64,000 nucleotides of DNA from Prevotellaceae bacterium (GTDB lineage Bacteria; Bacteroidota; Bacteroidia; Bacteroidales; Paludibacteraceae). The stretch lies in NCBI GenBank assembly GCA_031271465.1, contig JAISVR010000043.1:62001-126000 (forward strand). Direction: 5' to 3'. The stretch's first letter is position 1; each line of letters begins with the position of its first letter. Made by a program: the position numbers and the translations under genes. The notes under the pieces were generated by a model. It saw nothing but the letters and a program-made list of their open reading frames with translations. It made no database searches and was not told the DNA's origin. Of the stretch, positions 8,179-15,619 are shown in pieces.

Positions 8179-9600
8179 TTATTTCTCTTCTTTTTTATTC
8201 AACTCAAAATTGAGAATTCTTTCGAGCGATTCGGCATCAAATTTTTTGGCAATAATTTTTTTATCCTTATCGAGCAAATAAACACCCGGAGTGGTAGAAG
8301 TGTCGTAAAACTGCCAGTAATACGATTCGCGGTCGGGATCCCAAGCATTCGTCCAATCGAGAAACTTGTTTTTATCGAGAAAATCCGTCCACTCCTTTTT
8401 ATCCGTCAGCATATACACCGCTACCACTTCGAAGCTTCTATCCTTGAACTTTTCATATACATTATGAATTTTCGGCAAGGTTTCCCGACAGTGTCCACAC
8501 GAAGGCTCGTAAAAAATCGCAAGCGTAAAATCGGCATTCACATCGTATAAGTTAAATTTCGTGCCATCAAGTTTCTGCAACGGCAAGTTTGCTCCCTTCA
8601 TGCCTATCAAATTGTACTGCACCTTGCGCACTTCAGTCTGAATATTTTTAATAGTCGTGCTATCTGCCCACGGAGCCAGCCCCGAAAGATAATAACGGCG
8701 AGCAATCTCAACAAAAACCTTGTCCATACCCATTATTTTGCTGGTAATAGAATAATTGATCAAATAATTGGTCATCAGTTGATACGACACCGAATCGGGA
8801 CGCGCGGCTTCAATCAGTTTAATTGCCTCAGGCGCAATACTGTCCGGAATTTGGAAAATCATTTTCTGAGTAAAATTATCCAGTTTTTGAGTCATAAAAT
8901 TAAGTCGCCATATACGGCGGTCGGCAAGATTTACATTGTCCCAATAATGATTTTTAGAATATTGATAGCGGCGCATCAAAAAATCGTTGTCATTTCCGTT
9001 GCCGTTTCGCAAATCTTCGGGCAAACGGGGCGCAGTCATCGCATCAATAAACAAGCCCATCACCTTTCCTTTATTTGCCTCGGCAACCGAAGTTTGGTAG
9101 GCAATCACCTCGTCGTCCAACGCTTCCATTTGCTTCTCAACCGCTTTGCGACGCAAGCTGTCGTTACCCGCTTCTTCGAGTTTTTTAATCAAAATTTCCT
9201 GCTCTCTGCGTTTTTCACTCATATAGTTTCCCATCGCTACAAAAGCGTCGGTTTGCGGCGCACCACTAATTTCAAAACCATTTTCTGCTTTTGTAGTATC
9301 AATTTTCACTTTCAAATGCTGCTCCGCTCCCACCATAAATTCGTAGTATCGATTCGCATTAAAATAAACAAGATACAAACCCTCATCGAGTGCTTTCTTG
9401 TCCGCAAACACACCTTTGCCCTTATCATTCAGTTTCAATGTATCAAAAGCGTACACCTTACCGTTGAAATATCCCGCAAGATAAATATCTTCGCCCGCTT
9501 TCTGAGCCGCAGTAACATCAATTTGGTAGCCTGCCGAAAAAGCATTAGCAGAAAATAAAACACTGAAAATCAGAACAAAAAATAAATTTATTTTTTTCAT
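8179..9600 (-). CDS. TlpA-like thioredoxin-fold protein (periplasmic)
   Basis: 473-residue exported protein. A signal peptide covers residues 1-23. An N-terminal beta-rich part (about 25-130) resembles the DUF4369-type domain common before redoxin domains in Bacteroidota; a helical middle follows; and the C-terminal 120 residues form a thioredoxin/TlpA domain with the active site C-G-H-C (368-371) and a cis-Pro TTPGV loop. Proteins of this type are thiol-disulfide oxidoreductases of the cell envelope. The redox partner or substrate cannot be read from the sequence. It is a single gene between two dispersed repeats and shows no operon partner. Confidence 0.85.
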   Translation of the reverse strand: MKKINLFFVLIFSVLFSANAFSAGYQIDVTAAQKAGEDIYLAGYFNGKVYAFDTLKLNDKGKGVFADKKALDEGLYLVYFNANRYYEFMVGAEQHLKVKIDTTKAENGFEISGAPQTDAFVAMGNYMSEKRREQEILIKKLEEAGNDSLRRKAVEKQMEALDDEVIAYQTSVAEANKGKVMGLFIDAMTAPRLPEDLRNGNGNDNDFLMRRYQYSKNHYWDNVNLADRRIWRLNFMTQKLDNFTQKMIFQIPDSIAPEAIKLIEAARPDSVSYQLMTNYLINYSITSKIMGMDKVFVEIARRYYLSGLAPWADSTTIKNIQTEVRKVQYNLIGMKGANLPLQKLDGTKFNLYDVNADFTLAIFYEPSCGHCRETLPKIHNVYEKFKDRSFEVVAVYMLTDKKEWTDFLDKNKFLDWTNAWDPDRESYYWQFYDTSTTPGVYLLDKDKKIIAKKFDAESLERILNFELNKKEEK

Positions 9601-9664
9601 AATATGCTATTTAATGGTATTGTTAAAACTAATATAGTTTATATTATTTATTAGATTATTTTCC

Positions 9665-9733
9665 GGATTGCTATGTTCCTCGCAATAACACACTGCATTT
9701 GGGTTCGCGTCATTGCGAGGAACGAAACAATCC
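9665..9733. repeat. Degenerate inverted repeat, GTCATTGCGAG family
   Basis: The arms run from GGATTGCTATGTTCCTCGC (from 9665) to GCGAGGAACGAAACAATCC (to 9733), with several mismatches. The copy lies between the TlpA-like gene start and the pepP end. Confidence 0.75.
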
Positions 9734-9764
9734 AAACCAATGCAAGTTAAGAGAAATCTCCACT

Positions 9765-11585
9765 TCAAATTTTCTCATTTCCACATAAATCAATTCTCTT
9801 TGTTTTTTCTTTCAAAAAATCCTGTTCAACTGCAGATAATCGCGGCGAAAGTCGTTCAAAAACCACTCGATGATAGTTATTTATCCATTCCAACTCATCG
9901 TCGCCAAGCAAAGAGTAGTCTATCGCCCGTTGGTCAAACGGCAACAAAGTTAGCGTTTCAAAGCAAAAAAAATCCTGTTTTTCCAAGAAATCGCATTTTT
10001 TCACAAGAACAAGATTTTCGAGACGAATACCATACTCGCCCTCGCGATATAACCCCGGCTCATTGGACACAATCATTCCTGCCTGCAACGCGACAGGATT
10101 TTCGCGCGGGCTGATACTTTGCGGACCTTCATGCACACCGAGAAAACAACCCACGCCATGCCCCGTTCCATGTCCGTAGTTCAATCCGTCGCGCCAAAGA
10201 AATTGCCGCGCAAGAGCATCTAACTGCGTTCCGCGAGTACCGGCAGGAAACACTGCCTGTGCCAATGCGATATGTCCTTTAAGCACAAGCGTGTAATCAC
10301 GCCGCTGGCGATTACTGAGCTTGCCAAGAGCAAAAGTGCGCGTGATATCCGTAGTGCCGTGCAGGAACTGCGCACCCGAATCGATAAGCAAAAAACTCTC
10401 GGGACAAATTTCGCTATCGGTAGCTGCGGTCGCACTGTAATGAACAATAGCACCGTGCGCAGCAAAACCCACGATGGGCGCAAAGCTCTCGCCCGAAAAA
10501 TCTTCCTGTTCGGCACGAAACTCGCGCAGTTTTTCGGCAAGCGAGAGTTCGGTAAGTACAACATATTTTTCGCCGTTTCGATTCATCGCCGTTTCAAACC
10601 AAAGCCAGAAACGGGTAAGAGCCGCGCCGTCTTTTTCCATCGCAAGACGCATTCCATCAATTTCGGTAGAATTTTTCACGCTTTTGGCTAACAGTACAGG
10701 CGAAGGTTCCGACAGGATTTTATTCCTGTGAACAACCATTTCGTAGGCAGCAAAATTCATTTTCTGCTCGTCCAACCACACAGTTTTTTCATGCAACAAA
10801 CATAGATATTCGGAAAAACCATCATAATCTTTCAGCAAAATTTCGTTTTCGAAAAAATACTTTTTAGTTTCGGCAGTCAGTTTTTCGGGAGCGACAAATA
10901 ACAGCACACGCTCCGTTTCTACCGCCGCAAAAGCAGTTACCACAGGATTGTAAGCCACATCGTTGCCGCGAATATTAAACAACCAAGCGATTTCATCAAG
11001 CACATTGAGCAACAGGATTTCTGCGTTTTGCCGTTGCATCGTTTGGCGGATTCCGGCAAGTTTTTCGCGTGTATTTTTGCCCGCATATTTTTCGTCGAAG
11101 ACAAAAAACGGCTCGTTCGAAAGCGCAGGTCGACCTTCCCACAAGGCAGAAATAAAATCACACTCTGTTTCTATTGAAATTTGGTACGCCGACAATTTTG
11201 CCTGATATTTCCGCATGTCTTCTACCGAAAACAATTCGGGCAGCATCGCCACACGGCTACCTCGCTCAAGGGTTTCACTCAGCCACTGTGCGGGCGCAGG
11301 TACACCCTCCTCTCCCACTCTAAACAAAGCGATACCGCTTCCTGCAAGTTCCAACTCGGCTTGCAGCCAATAGCGCGAATCTGTCCACAAACCCACAGCT
11401 TCGGCAGCTACTATCAGCGTCCCCGCCGAACCGGTGAAACCCGAAAAATACTGCCGTGCATGCCAATGCGAGGCAATATATTCGCTCGCATGCGGGTCGG
11501 CAGTAGGAATAACGCAAGCCTGCAAGCCGCGCTGTTGTAAAAACAACCGCAATTGCGCTACTCGATTGGGAATTTCGTTGAACAT
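9765..11585 (-). CDS. pepP: Xaa-Pro aminopeptidase (aminopeptidase P)
   Basis: M24B metallopeptidase that removes an N-terminal residue before proline. About 606 residues with the three-part layout of the long aminopeptidase P form: two creatinase-like N-terminal domains, then the pita-bread catalytic domain with metal ligands in LLIDSGAQ and TTDITRTF, the HGTGHGVG motif, VHEGPQS, and SNEPGLYREGEYGIRLEN. The open frame extends upstream to 11651, but MFNEIPNRV at 11585 is chosen because a -7 box (TACTTTTG, 11606-11613) lies just upstream and the extra 22 residues would overlap it. Divergent from the aromatic operon leader. Cytoplasmic, no signal peptide with this start. Confidence 0.92.
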   Translation of the reverse strand: MFNEIPNRVAQLRLFLQQRGLQACVIPTADPHASEYIASHWHARQYFSGFTGSAGTLIVAAEAVGLWTDSRYWLQAELELAGSGIALFRVGEEGVPAPAQWLSETLERGSRVAMLPELFSVEDMRKYQAKLSAYQISIETECDFISALWEGRPALSNEPFFVFDEKYAGKNTREKLAGIRQTMQRQNAEILLLNVLDEIAWLFNIRGNDVAYNPVVTAFAAVETERVLLFVAPEKLTAETKKYFFENEILLKDYDGFSEYLCLLHEKTVWLDEQKMNFAAYEMVVHRNKILSEPSPVLLAKSVKNSTEIDGMRLAMEKDGAALTRFWLWFETAMNRNGEKYVVLTELSLAEKLREFRAEQEDFSGESFAPIVGFAAHGAIVHYSATAATDSEICPESFLLIDSGAQFLHGTTDITRTFALGKLSNRQRRDYTLVLKGHIALAQAVFPAGTRGTQLDALARQFLWRDGLNYGHGTGHGVGCFLGVHEGPQSISPRENPVALQAGMIVSNEPGLYREGEYGIRLENLVLVKKCDFLEKQDFFCFETLTLLPFDQRAIDYSLLGDDELEWINNYHRVVFERLSPRLSAVEQDFLKEKTKRIDLCGNEKI

Positions 11586-11605
11586 ATCTTTATTTTTTTG
11601 CGAAG

Positions 11606-11633
11606 CAAAAGTACAAAAAATATTTTTCGCAAA
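11606..11633 (-). promoter_or_regulatory. Promoter of pepP
   Basis: TACTTTTG on the minus strand (11606-11613) with TTTG at 11630-11633, 16 bases away, which is shorter than the usual 19-21. It decides in favour of the 11585 start for pepP. Confidence 0.5.
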
Positions 11634-11639
11634 AATTCC

Positions 11640-11669
11640 TTGCAATTTCAAAAATATGATTTACATTTG
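11640..11669 (+). promoter_or_regulatory. Promoter of the aromatic amino acid operon
   Basis: TTG (11640-11642), 19 bases, then TACATTTG (11662-11669): a good match to the Bacteroidota housekeeping promoter. The expected transcript start is near 11675, about 13 bases before the leader peptide ATG. Confidence 0.75.
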
Positions 11670-11687
11670 CAACGCAAAATTAAAAAC

Positions 11688-11750
11688 ATGATGGCAACAA
11701 ATCGCTCATACTGGTTCTTCTTTTATTTTTACTTTTATTTTAAAAAATAA
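11688..11750 (+). CDS. Aromatic leader peptide of the pheA operon attenuator
   Basis: Twenty codons, ATG at 11688 (or 11691), stop TAA at 11748-11750. Residues 8-18 are eleven aromatic codons in a row, Y-W-F-F-F-Y-F-Y-F-Y-F (11709-11741): six Phe, four Tyr, one Trp, followed by two Lys. The peptide lies between a good promoter and an intrinsic terminator at the head of a Phe/Tyr biosynthesis operon, the classic place for a leader peptide. The run would stall ribosomes when any of the three aminoacyl-tRNAs is scarce. Upstream in-frame ATGs at 11553 and 11655 lie before the inferred transcript start and are rejected. Confidence 0.85.
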   Translation: MMATNRSYWFFFYFYFYFKK

Positions 11751-11833
11751 GAGCGGGAACTTGTATGTATATATTTTGTAAGTAAAAAAATAGATAATAA
11801 TATAAAATCCCGCTCACAAGGCGGGATTTTTTT
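11751..11833 (+). terminator. Transcription attenuator (antiterminator / terminator switch)
   Basis: Terminator: AAAATCCCGC (11804-11813), loop TCACAAG, GCGGGATTTT (11821-11830), T run to 11833. Antiterminator: GAGCGGGA (11751-11758), starting at the base after the leader stop codon, is an exact complement of TCCCGCTC (11808-11815), which contains the left half of the terminator. A ribosome finishing at the stop codon masks 11751-11758, so the terminator forms; a ribosome stalled in the aromatic run leaves it free, the antiterminator forms and the operon is read. Pairing is seen in the sequence; the mechanism is inferred from known enterobacterial attenuators. Confidence 0.85.
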
Positions 11834-11845
11834 ATGTACAGCCCT

Positions 11846-11870
11846 CTAAATCCCTCGAAGCGGGACTTAG
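11846..11870. repeat. Short dispersed hairpin between attenuator and pheA
   Basis: CTAAATCCC (11846-11854), 7-base loop, GGGACTTAG (11862-11870), pairing with one G-T wobble. It has the look of a dispersed repeat and has no T run, so it is not a second terminator. Confidence 0.6.
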
Positions 11871-11902
11871 GGAAAAGATAAACCGACAAGAAAAACAATT
11901 AA

Positions 11903-12814
11903 ATGTGTAAGAATATGACCACAAAAGAAAATAACACAACGCCATCCAAAGCCTCCCTTCGGGGGGTTGGGAGGCTTTCCATCGCTATCCAAGGTATCGC
12001 AGGCTCGTTTCACGAAAGCGCGGCGCGCCTATTCTTCCCCAACGAAGAAGTAAATATCATTCCTTGTTCGTCCTTCAAAGAAGTTTTTAAAACCGTCAAA
12101 GAATCGCCCGAAACCATCGCTGTGGTGGCGATTGAAAACACTATTGCCGGCAGTTTGCTGCCCAATTATGATTTGATTCGTGCCAGCGGATTAAGCATCG
12201 TGGGCGAACACAAATTGCGCATTAAACATTGTATTTGTGCCTTGCCCGGGCAAAACTTGAAGGATTTAAAAGAGGTGTATTCGCACCCGATTGCTTTAAT
12301 GCAATGCACCGATTTTTTGGAAGCTAATCCGCAGCTGAAAGCGATTACCTACGAGGATACGGCTTCGAGTGCGCGTATGATTGCCGAGAAAAAACTAATG
12401 GGCGCAGCGGCAATTTGCAGTGCATTTGCGGCGCAAATGTATGGTTTGGAGGTGCTGCAAGACGGTATCGAAACGAATAAACGCAACTTTACGCGCTTCC
12501 TTGTGCTGGCTTCTGCCGAGCAGGCTGAAAAATTGCGCAACGGTAAAGTGTTGAACAAAAGTTCGCTTGTTTTTTCGGTGGCGCACAGTGCGGGCGCACT
12601 GTCCAAAGTGCTTTCGATATTTACTTTTTATGATATAAATCTTACTAAAATACAATCGCTGCCTATTATCGGGCGCGAATGGGAATATCAGTTTTATGTG
12701 GATTTGCAGTACGACGACCACAAGCGCTACTTGCAATCGCTGGAAGCTATTCGCCCGCTGACAAAGGATTTGGTAAGCTTGGGGGATTATGCGGAAGGGG
12801 AACAGACGATATAA
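11903..12814 (+). CDS. pheA: Prephenate dehydratase
   Basis: Converts prephenate to phenylpyruvate, the committed step of the phenylalanine branch. The catalytic domain starts at about residue 25 (SIAIQGIAGSFHESAA) and contains VVAIENTIAGSLLPNYDLI, the TSR-equivalent stretch, and a C-terminal ACT regulatory domain (about 215-290: SLVFSVAHSAGALSKVLSIF, then LTKIQSLPIIGREWEYQFYVD, the ESRP-like Phe-binding region). No chorismate mutase domain is fused; that activity is on the DAHP synthase. The first about 25 residues are not part of the family and include a 10-bp-arm palindrome (11948-11978), so the N terminus may have been lengthened by a repeat insertion; starts at 11903 and 11915 are both possible. 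Confidence 0.95.
   Translation: MCKNMTTKENNTTPSKASLRGVGRLSIAIQGIAGSFHESAARLFFPNEEVNIIPCSSFKEVFKTVKESPETIAVVAIENTIAGSLLPNYDLIRASGLSIVGEHKLRIKHCICALPGQNLKDLKEVYSHPIALMQCTDFLEANPQLKAITYEDTASSARMIAEKKLMGAAAICSAFAAQMYGLEVLQDGIETNKRNFTRFLVLASAEQAEKLRNGKVLNKSSLVFSVAHSAGALSKVLSIFTFYDINLTKIQSLPIIGREWEYQFYVDLQYDDHKRYLQSLEAIRPLTKDLVSLGDYAEGEQTI
11948..11978. repeat. Palindromic repeat inside the 5' end of pheA
   Basis: AAAGCCTCCC (11948-11957) and GGGAGGCTTT (11969-11978) are perfect complements around an 11-base loop. It is read in frame in the non-conserved N-terminal extension of PheA. There is no T run, so it is not a terminator. Confidence 0.75.
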
Positions 12815-12852
12815 TGTCTGAACCTTGATTTTTAGGATTTTAATAACAAATT

Positions 12853-13764
12853 ATGATAAAAGAAAAATTAAATATTTTAGATATCTATACAGAACCTGTA
12901 AAAGAATTGTATGATATTTTTCATTCTGTACCTGAAAATGAACATTTGGTATTATCATTTACATTAGCTAAAAATAATAAAATAATTCGCTTACGAATAA
13001 ATGAACAAGATAAATTATTTTTCAACAAATCGGAATTGTCATATCCACCAAATGAGTTTGTTTTATCATACGGTAGAACTAACTTGCCAAAACATTCAAT
13101 GTTTTATGGTAGTGTTTTCCCTAATTCCTATGATCAAGAAAAAGACCCTAATCTAAGAATGGTAGTAGCTGCGGAAGTTTCTGCGATGTTACGAAATACA
13201 AGTTCGGAAGGAATAGAAAAACAAACTTATTCTGTATGGATTACAAAAGATGATTTAAAATTAATAGCACTACCTTTTAGTTCAAAATATGAAAATCCTT
13301 GTAAAGCAATCGAAGATATTCAAAATCATTGGAATTCTTTAATATCAAAATTTGGTGTTTCACAAGAAGCCAAAGACTTAGCCAAATTTATGTCAAATGA
13401 AATAGCCAAAGAAGTTTCAAATCATAAAGAATATTTTATCATTGCCAACTATATTTATTACTTATTATATATCAATAATGAAACAAAAAAATATGACGGC
13501 ATTATATATCCAACAGTCCCACTGCAAGGAGCAGGATTTAATATTGCTTTAAAATCAGAGATTGTTGATGCAAAGCTTCAATTTATCCAAGCTGGTGAGG
13601 GTCATATGATAAAACGAAAAATGGAATCAACAATTCTTTGTGTTAAAGATTTGAAGTTAATAAATGAGAACGGAGATTTATCATATTCTGAAAGTTCCGA
13701 ATTCAATTTAAAAAAAAAAGAATTATATGCTGAATTAGAACAAGGTTTAGTATTTGTAAATTAA
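12853..13764 (+). CDS. AT-rich RES-like domain protein, probable acquired gene
   Basis: 303 residues, cytoplasmic. I do not recognise it with certainty. It resembles RES-domain proteins (toxin-type NAD+ phosphorylase / ADP-ribosyltransferase-like fold): an Arg in YGRTNLP (R75), MFYGS (about 83-87), a Glu in VVAAEVSAML (E108), and a late DGIIYPTVP...NIALKSEIVD segment like the RES C-terminal half. Base composition is markedly more AT-rich than its neighbours, with A/T-ending codons throughout, which suggests horizontal acquisition. It splits pheA from the aminotransferase. No Xre-type antitoxin gene is adjacent, so a toxin-antitoxin role is unproven. Confidence 0.6.
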   Translation: MIKEKLNILDIYTEPVKELYDIFHSVPENEHLVLSFTLAKNNKIIRLRINEQDKLFFNKSELSYPPNEFVLSYGRTNLPKHSMFYGSVFPNSYDQEKDPNLRMVVAAEVSAMLRNTSSEGIEKQTYSVWITKDDLKLIALPFSSKYENPCKAIEDIQNHWNSLISKFGVSQEAKDLAKFMSNEIAKEVSNHKEYFIIANYIYYLLYINNETKKYDGIIYPTVPLQGAGFNIALKSEIVDAKLQFIQAGEGHMIKRKMESTILCVKDLKLINENGDLSYSESSEFNLKKKELYAELEQGLVFVN

Positions 13765-13779
13765 AAAAATAATAATAAA

Positions 13780-15033
13780 ATGAACAATATAAAACCCGCA
13801 AACCGCTTAAATTCCGTACAGGAATACTGGTTTTCGACCAAATTAAAAGAAATTGCCGAGCTGAAAGCGCAAGGCAAAGATATTGTGGAACTCGGTGTGG
13901 GCGGTCCTGATATGCCGCCGAGCGATGAAACGATTGCCGCGCTTTGCCAAGAGGCACAAAAATCAAACACGCACGGCTACCAAAGTTATGTGGGCATTCC
14001 CGAACTGCGCCGCGCTTTTGCCGATTGGTACAGGAAATGGTTTGGCGTGGAATTGAATCCGAATACCGAAGTACAGCCGCTTATCGGCTCGAAAGAGGGT
14101 ATTATGCACATTTCGCTGGCTTTCCTCAATGCGGGTGATGGCGTGCTGGTGCCTAATCCGGGTTATCCCACCTATTCGTCGGTAAGCAATTTAGTGCAAG
14201 CGCGTGTTATTCCTTACGAGCTGAGCGAGGCTAAGGGCTGGTATCCTGATTTTGAAGCTTTGGAAAGGCTCGATTTGTCCGGTGTAAAACTGATGTGGGT
14301 TAATTATCCGAATATGCCGACGGGTGCTCCTGCTACACGGGTATTGTTTGAGAAATTGGTGGCTTTCGGCAAAAAACACAATATTGTGATTGTCAATGAT
14401 AACCCGTATAGTTTTGTGTTGGCAGCATCCGTAGGGTCACAACATTTTGTGACCCTACCATCAATCCTCGCAATTGACGGTGCCAAGGATATCTGCATTG
14501 AACTCAATTCGATGAGTAAATCGCACAATATGGCGGGTTGGCGTATGGGTGTATTGGCTACGAATGCGCAATTTATGAAATGGATTTTGCAGGTAAAGAC
14601 GAATATGGACAGCGGCATTTTCCGACCGATGCAAGTAGCGGCGGTGGCGGCTTTGAATAATTCCGCTGAATGGCACAAAGAATTTAATTACGACCTCTAC
14701 GCCCGTCGCCGCGTGATTGCCGAAAAAATAATGCAGGCTTTGGGTTGTACTTTCGACCCGGCACAGGTTGGTTTGTTCCTTTGGGGGCGCATTCCCGAGC
14801 ATTTTTCCGACAGCGGCAAACTGGCGGATAAGGTGCTTTATGAGTCGAATGTGTTTATCACACCGGGGTTTATTTTCGGCAGTGCGGGCAAACGCTTTGT
14901 GCGGATTTCACTTTGCGCTACGGAGGAACGATTGCAGGAGGCATTGGAGAGAATTGCAGGGCACGGTAGGGGCGCGATTAATCGCGCCCCTACAACCCAA
15001 CCCATCATCAAATCTAACCAAAACAAAAAATGA
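13780..15033 (+). CDS. PLP-dependent class I/II aminotransferase of the aromatic operon
   Basis: Fold-type I aminotransferase (417 aa), similar to the LL-diaminopimelate/aspartate aminotransferase group usually found between pheA and the DAHP synthase in Bacteroidota, where it likely transaminates phenylpyruvate/hydroxyphenylpyruvate or prephenate. Visible: VELGVGGPDMPP, the PNPGYPTYSS loop, VNDNPYSF, and the PLP-binding lysine in SMSKSHNMAGW (about K247). Two oddities: a 28-nt palindrome (14431-14458) is read in frame after NDNPYSFVLAA (residues about 218-227), and another (14966-14993) forms most of the C-terminal tail (GRGAINRAPTT, from residue 396). The stop codon overlaps the transposase start (ATGA). 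Substrate is inferred from context. Confidence 0.88.
   Translation: MNNIKPANRLNSVQEYWFSTKLKEIAELKAQGKDIVELGVGGPDMPPSDETIAALCQEAQKSNTHGYQSYVGIPELRRAFADWYRKWFGVELNPNTEVQPLIGSKEGIMHISLAFLNAGDGVLVPNPGYPTYSSVSNLVQARVIPYELSEAKGWYPDFEALERLDLSGVKLMWVNYPNMPTGAPATRVLFEKLVAFGKKHNIVIVNDNPYSFVLAASVGSQHFVTLPSILAIDGAKDICIELNSMSKSHNMAGWRMGVLATNAQFMKWILQVKTNMDSGIFRPMQVAAVAALNNSAEWHKEFNYDLYARRRVIAEKIMQALGCTFDPAQVGLFLWGRIPEHFSDSGKLADKVLYESNVFITPGFIFGSAGKRFVRISLCATEERLQEALERIAGHGRGAINRAPTTQPIIKSNQNKK
14431..14458. repeat. 28-nt palindrome inserted in the aminotransferase gene
   Basis: GTAGGGTCACAA - CATT - TTGTGACCCTAC: 12-bp perfect arms. Same total length and same outer GTAGGG...CCCTAC as the REP copies at 14966 and 15331, but a different core. 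Read in frame as SVGSQHFVTLP. Confidence 0.85.
14966..14993. repeat. 28-nt REP palindrome at the 3' end of the aminotransferase gene
   Basis: Perfect palindrome GTAGGGGCGCGATT / AATCGCGCCCCTAC, read as GRGAINRAPT in the aminotransferase tail. An identical copy lies inside the adjacent transposase gene. Confidence 0.9.
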
Positions 15034-15614
15034 CAAAATACAACCCCGACATACACCACCGCCGCAGCATACGCCTGCAAGGTTACGATTATTCGCAGGC
15101 GGGTTTGTATTTTATAACCATTTGCGTAAAAAATGGCGAATGGTTGTTTGGGGAGGTGGTTGATGGTAAAATGGTTTTGAATGAATGTGGAGAAATTGCG
15201 GAAATGTTATGGAACGAATTACCGAAACAGTTTGCAAATGTTTTGACAAATGAATTTGTTGTAATGCCAAATCATATTCACGGAATAATTGAGATATTGG
15301 ATACGCAATCCGATGTGCGTAGGGGCGCAGGTAGGGGCGCGATTAATCGCGCCCCTACAACGGCAACCCCAACCAACATAAACGGCGGATTTGCACACGA
15401 AAAAAATCCAATGTTTTATGAAAATTTACCACGAATTGTTCGTTGGCTAAAAGGGCGTATAACATTTGAATGCAGAAAAACGAATGTCTGTTTTGCGTGG
15501 CAACGCAATTATTACGAAAACATCATTCGAGACCGCATTGCACACGAAAATATCATCGAATATATCCAATATAATCCTATTCGTTGGGAATTTGATAGGT
15601 TTTATAACAATTAA
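15030..15614 (+). CDS. REP-associated tyrosine transposase (RAYT, Y1/IS200-like)
   Basis: 194-residue Y1 HUH transposase of the RAYT type: RRSIRLQGYDYSQAGLYFIT at the start, the HUH motif PNHIHGII (H82, H84) and a C-terminal block NYYENIIRD with the candidate nucleophile Tyr, followed by the typical IIEYIQYNPIRW end. RAYTs are single-copy relatives of IS200 that are linked to REP palindromes. A perfect REP palindrome lies 37 bases upstream and an identical one lies inside the gene itself (15331-15358, residues 101-111 GRGAINRAPTT) between the HUH and Tyr motifs. The start codon overlaps the aminotransferase stop (ATGA), so translation may be coupled. It interrupts the aromatic operon. Whether the enzyme with the insertion still works is unknown. 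Confidence 0.88.
   Translation: MTKYNPDIHHRRSIRLQGYDYSQAGLYFITICVKNGEWLFGEVVDGKMVLNECGEIAEMLWNELPKQFANVLTNEFVVMPNHIHGIIEILDTQSDVRRGAGRGAINRAPTTATPTNINGGFAHEKNPMFYENLPRIVRWLKGRITFECRKTNVCFAWQRNYYENIIRDRIAHENIIEYIQYNPIRWEFDRFYNN
15319..15358. repeat. REP palindrome, with a partial copy, inside the RAYT gene
   Basis: A perfect 28-nt palindrome (15331-15358) identical to that at 14966-14993, preceded directly by a partial copy GTAGGGGCGCA (15319-15329). Both are in the same reading frame as the copy in the aminotransferase. Confidence 0.9.
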
Positions 15615-15619
15615 TAATT

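Noticed and set aside
11586..11651. Longer pepP starting at 11651
   Set aside because: The added 22 residues are not family sequence and cross the pepP -7 box.
11846..11978. Second and third terminators before pheA
   Set aside because: The hairpins at 11846 and 11948 have no T run and look like dispersed repeats.
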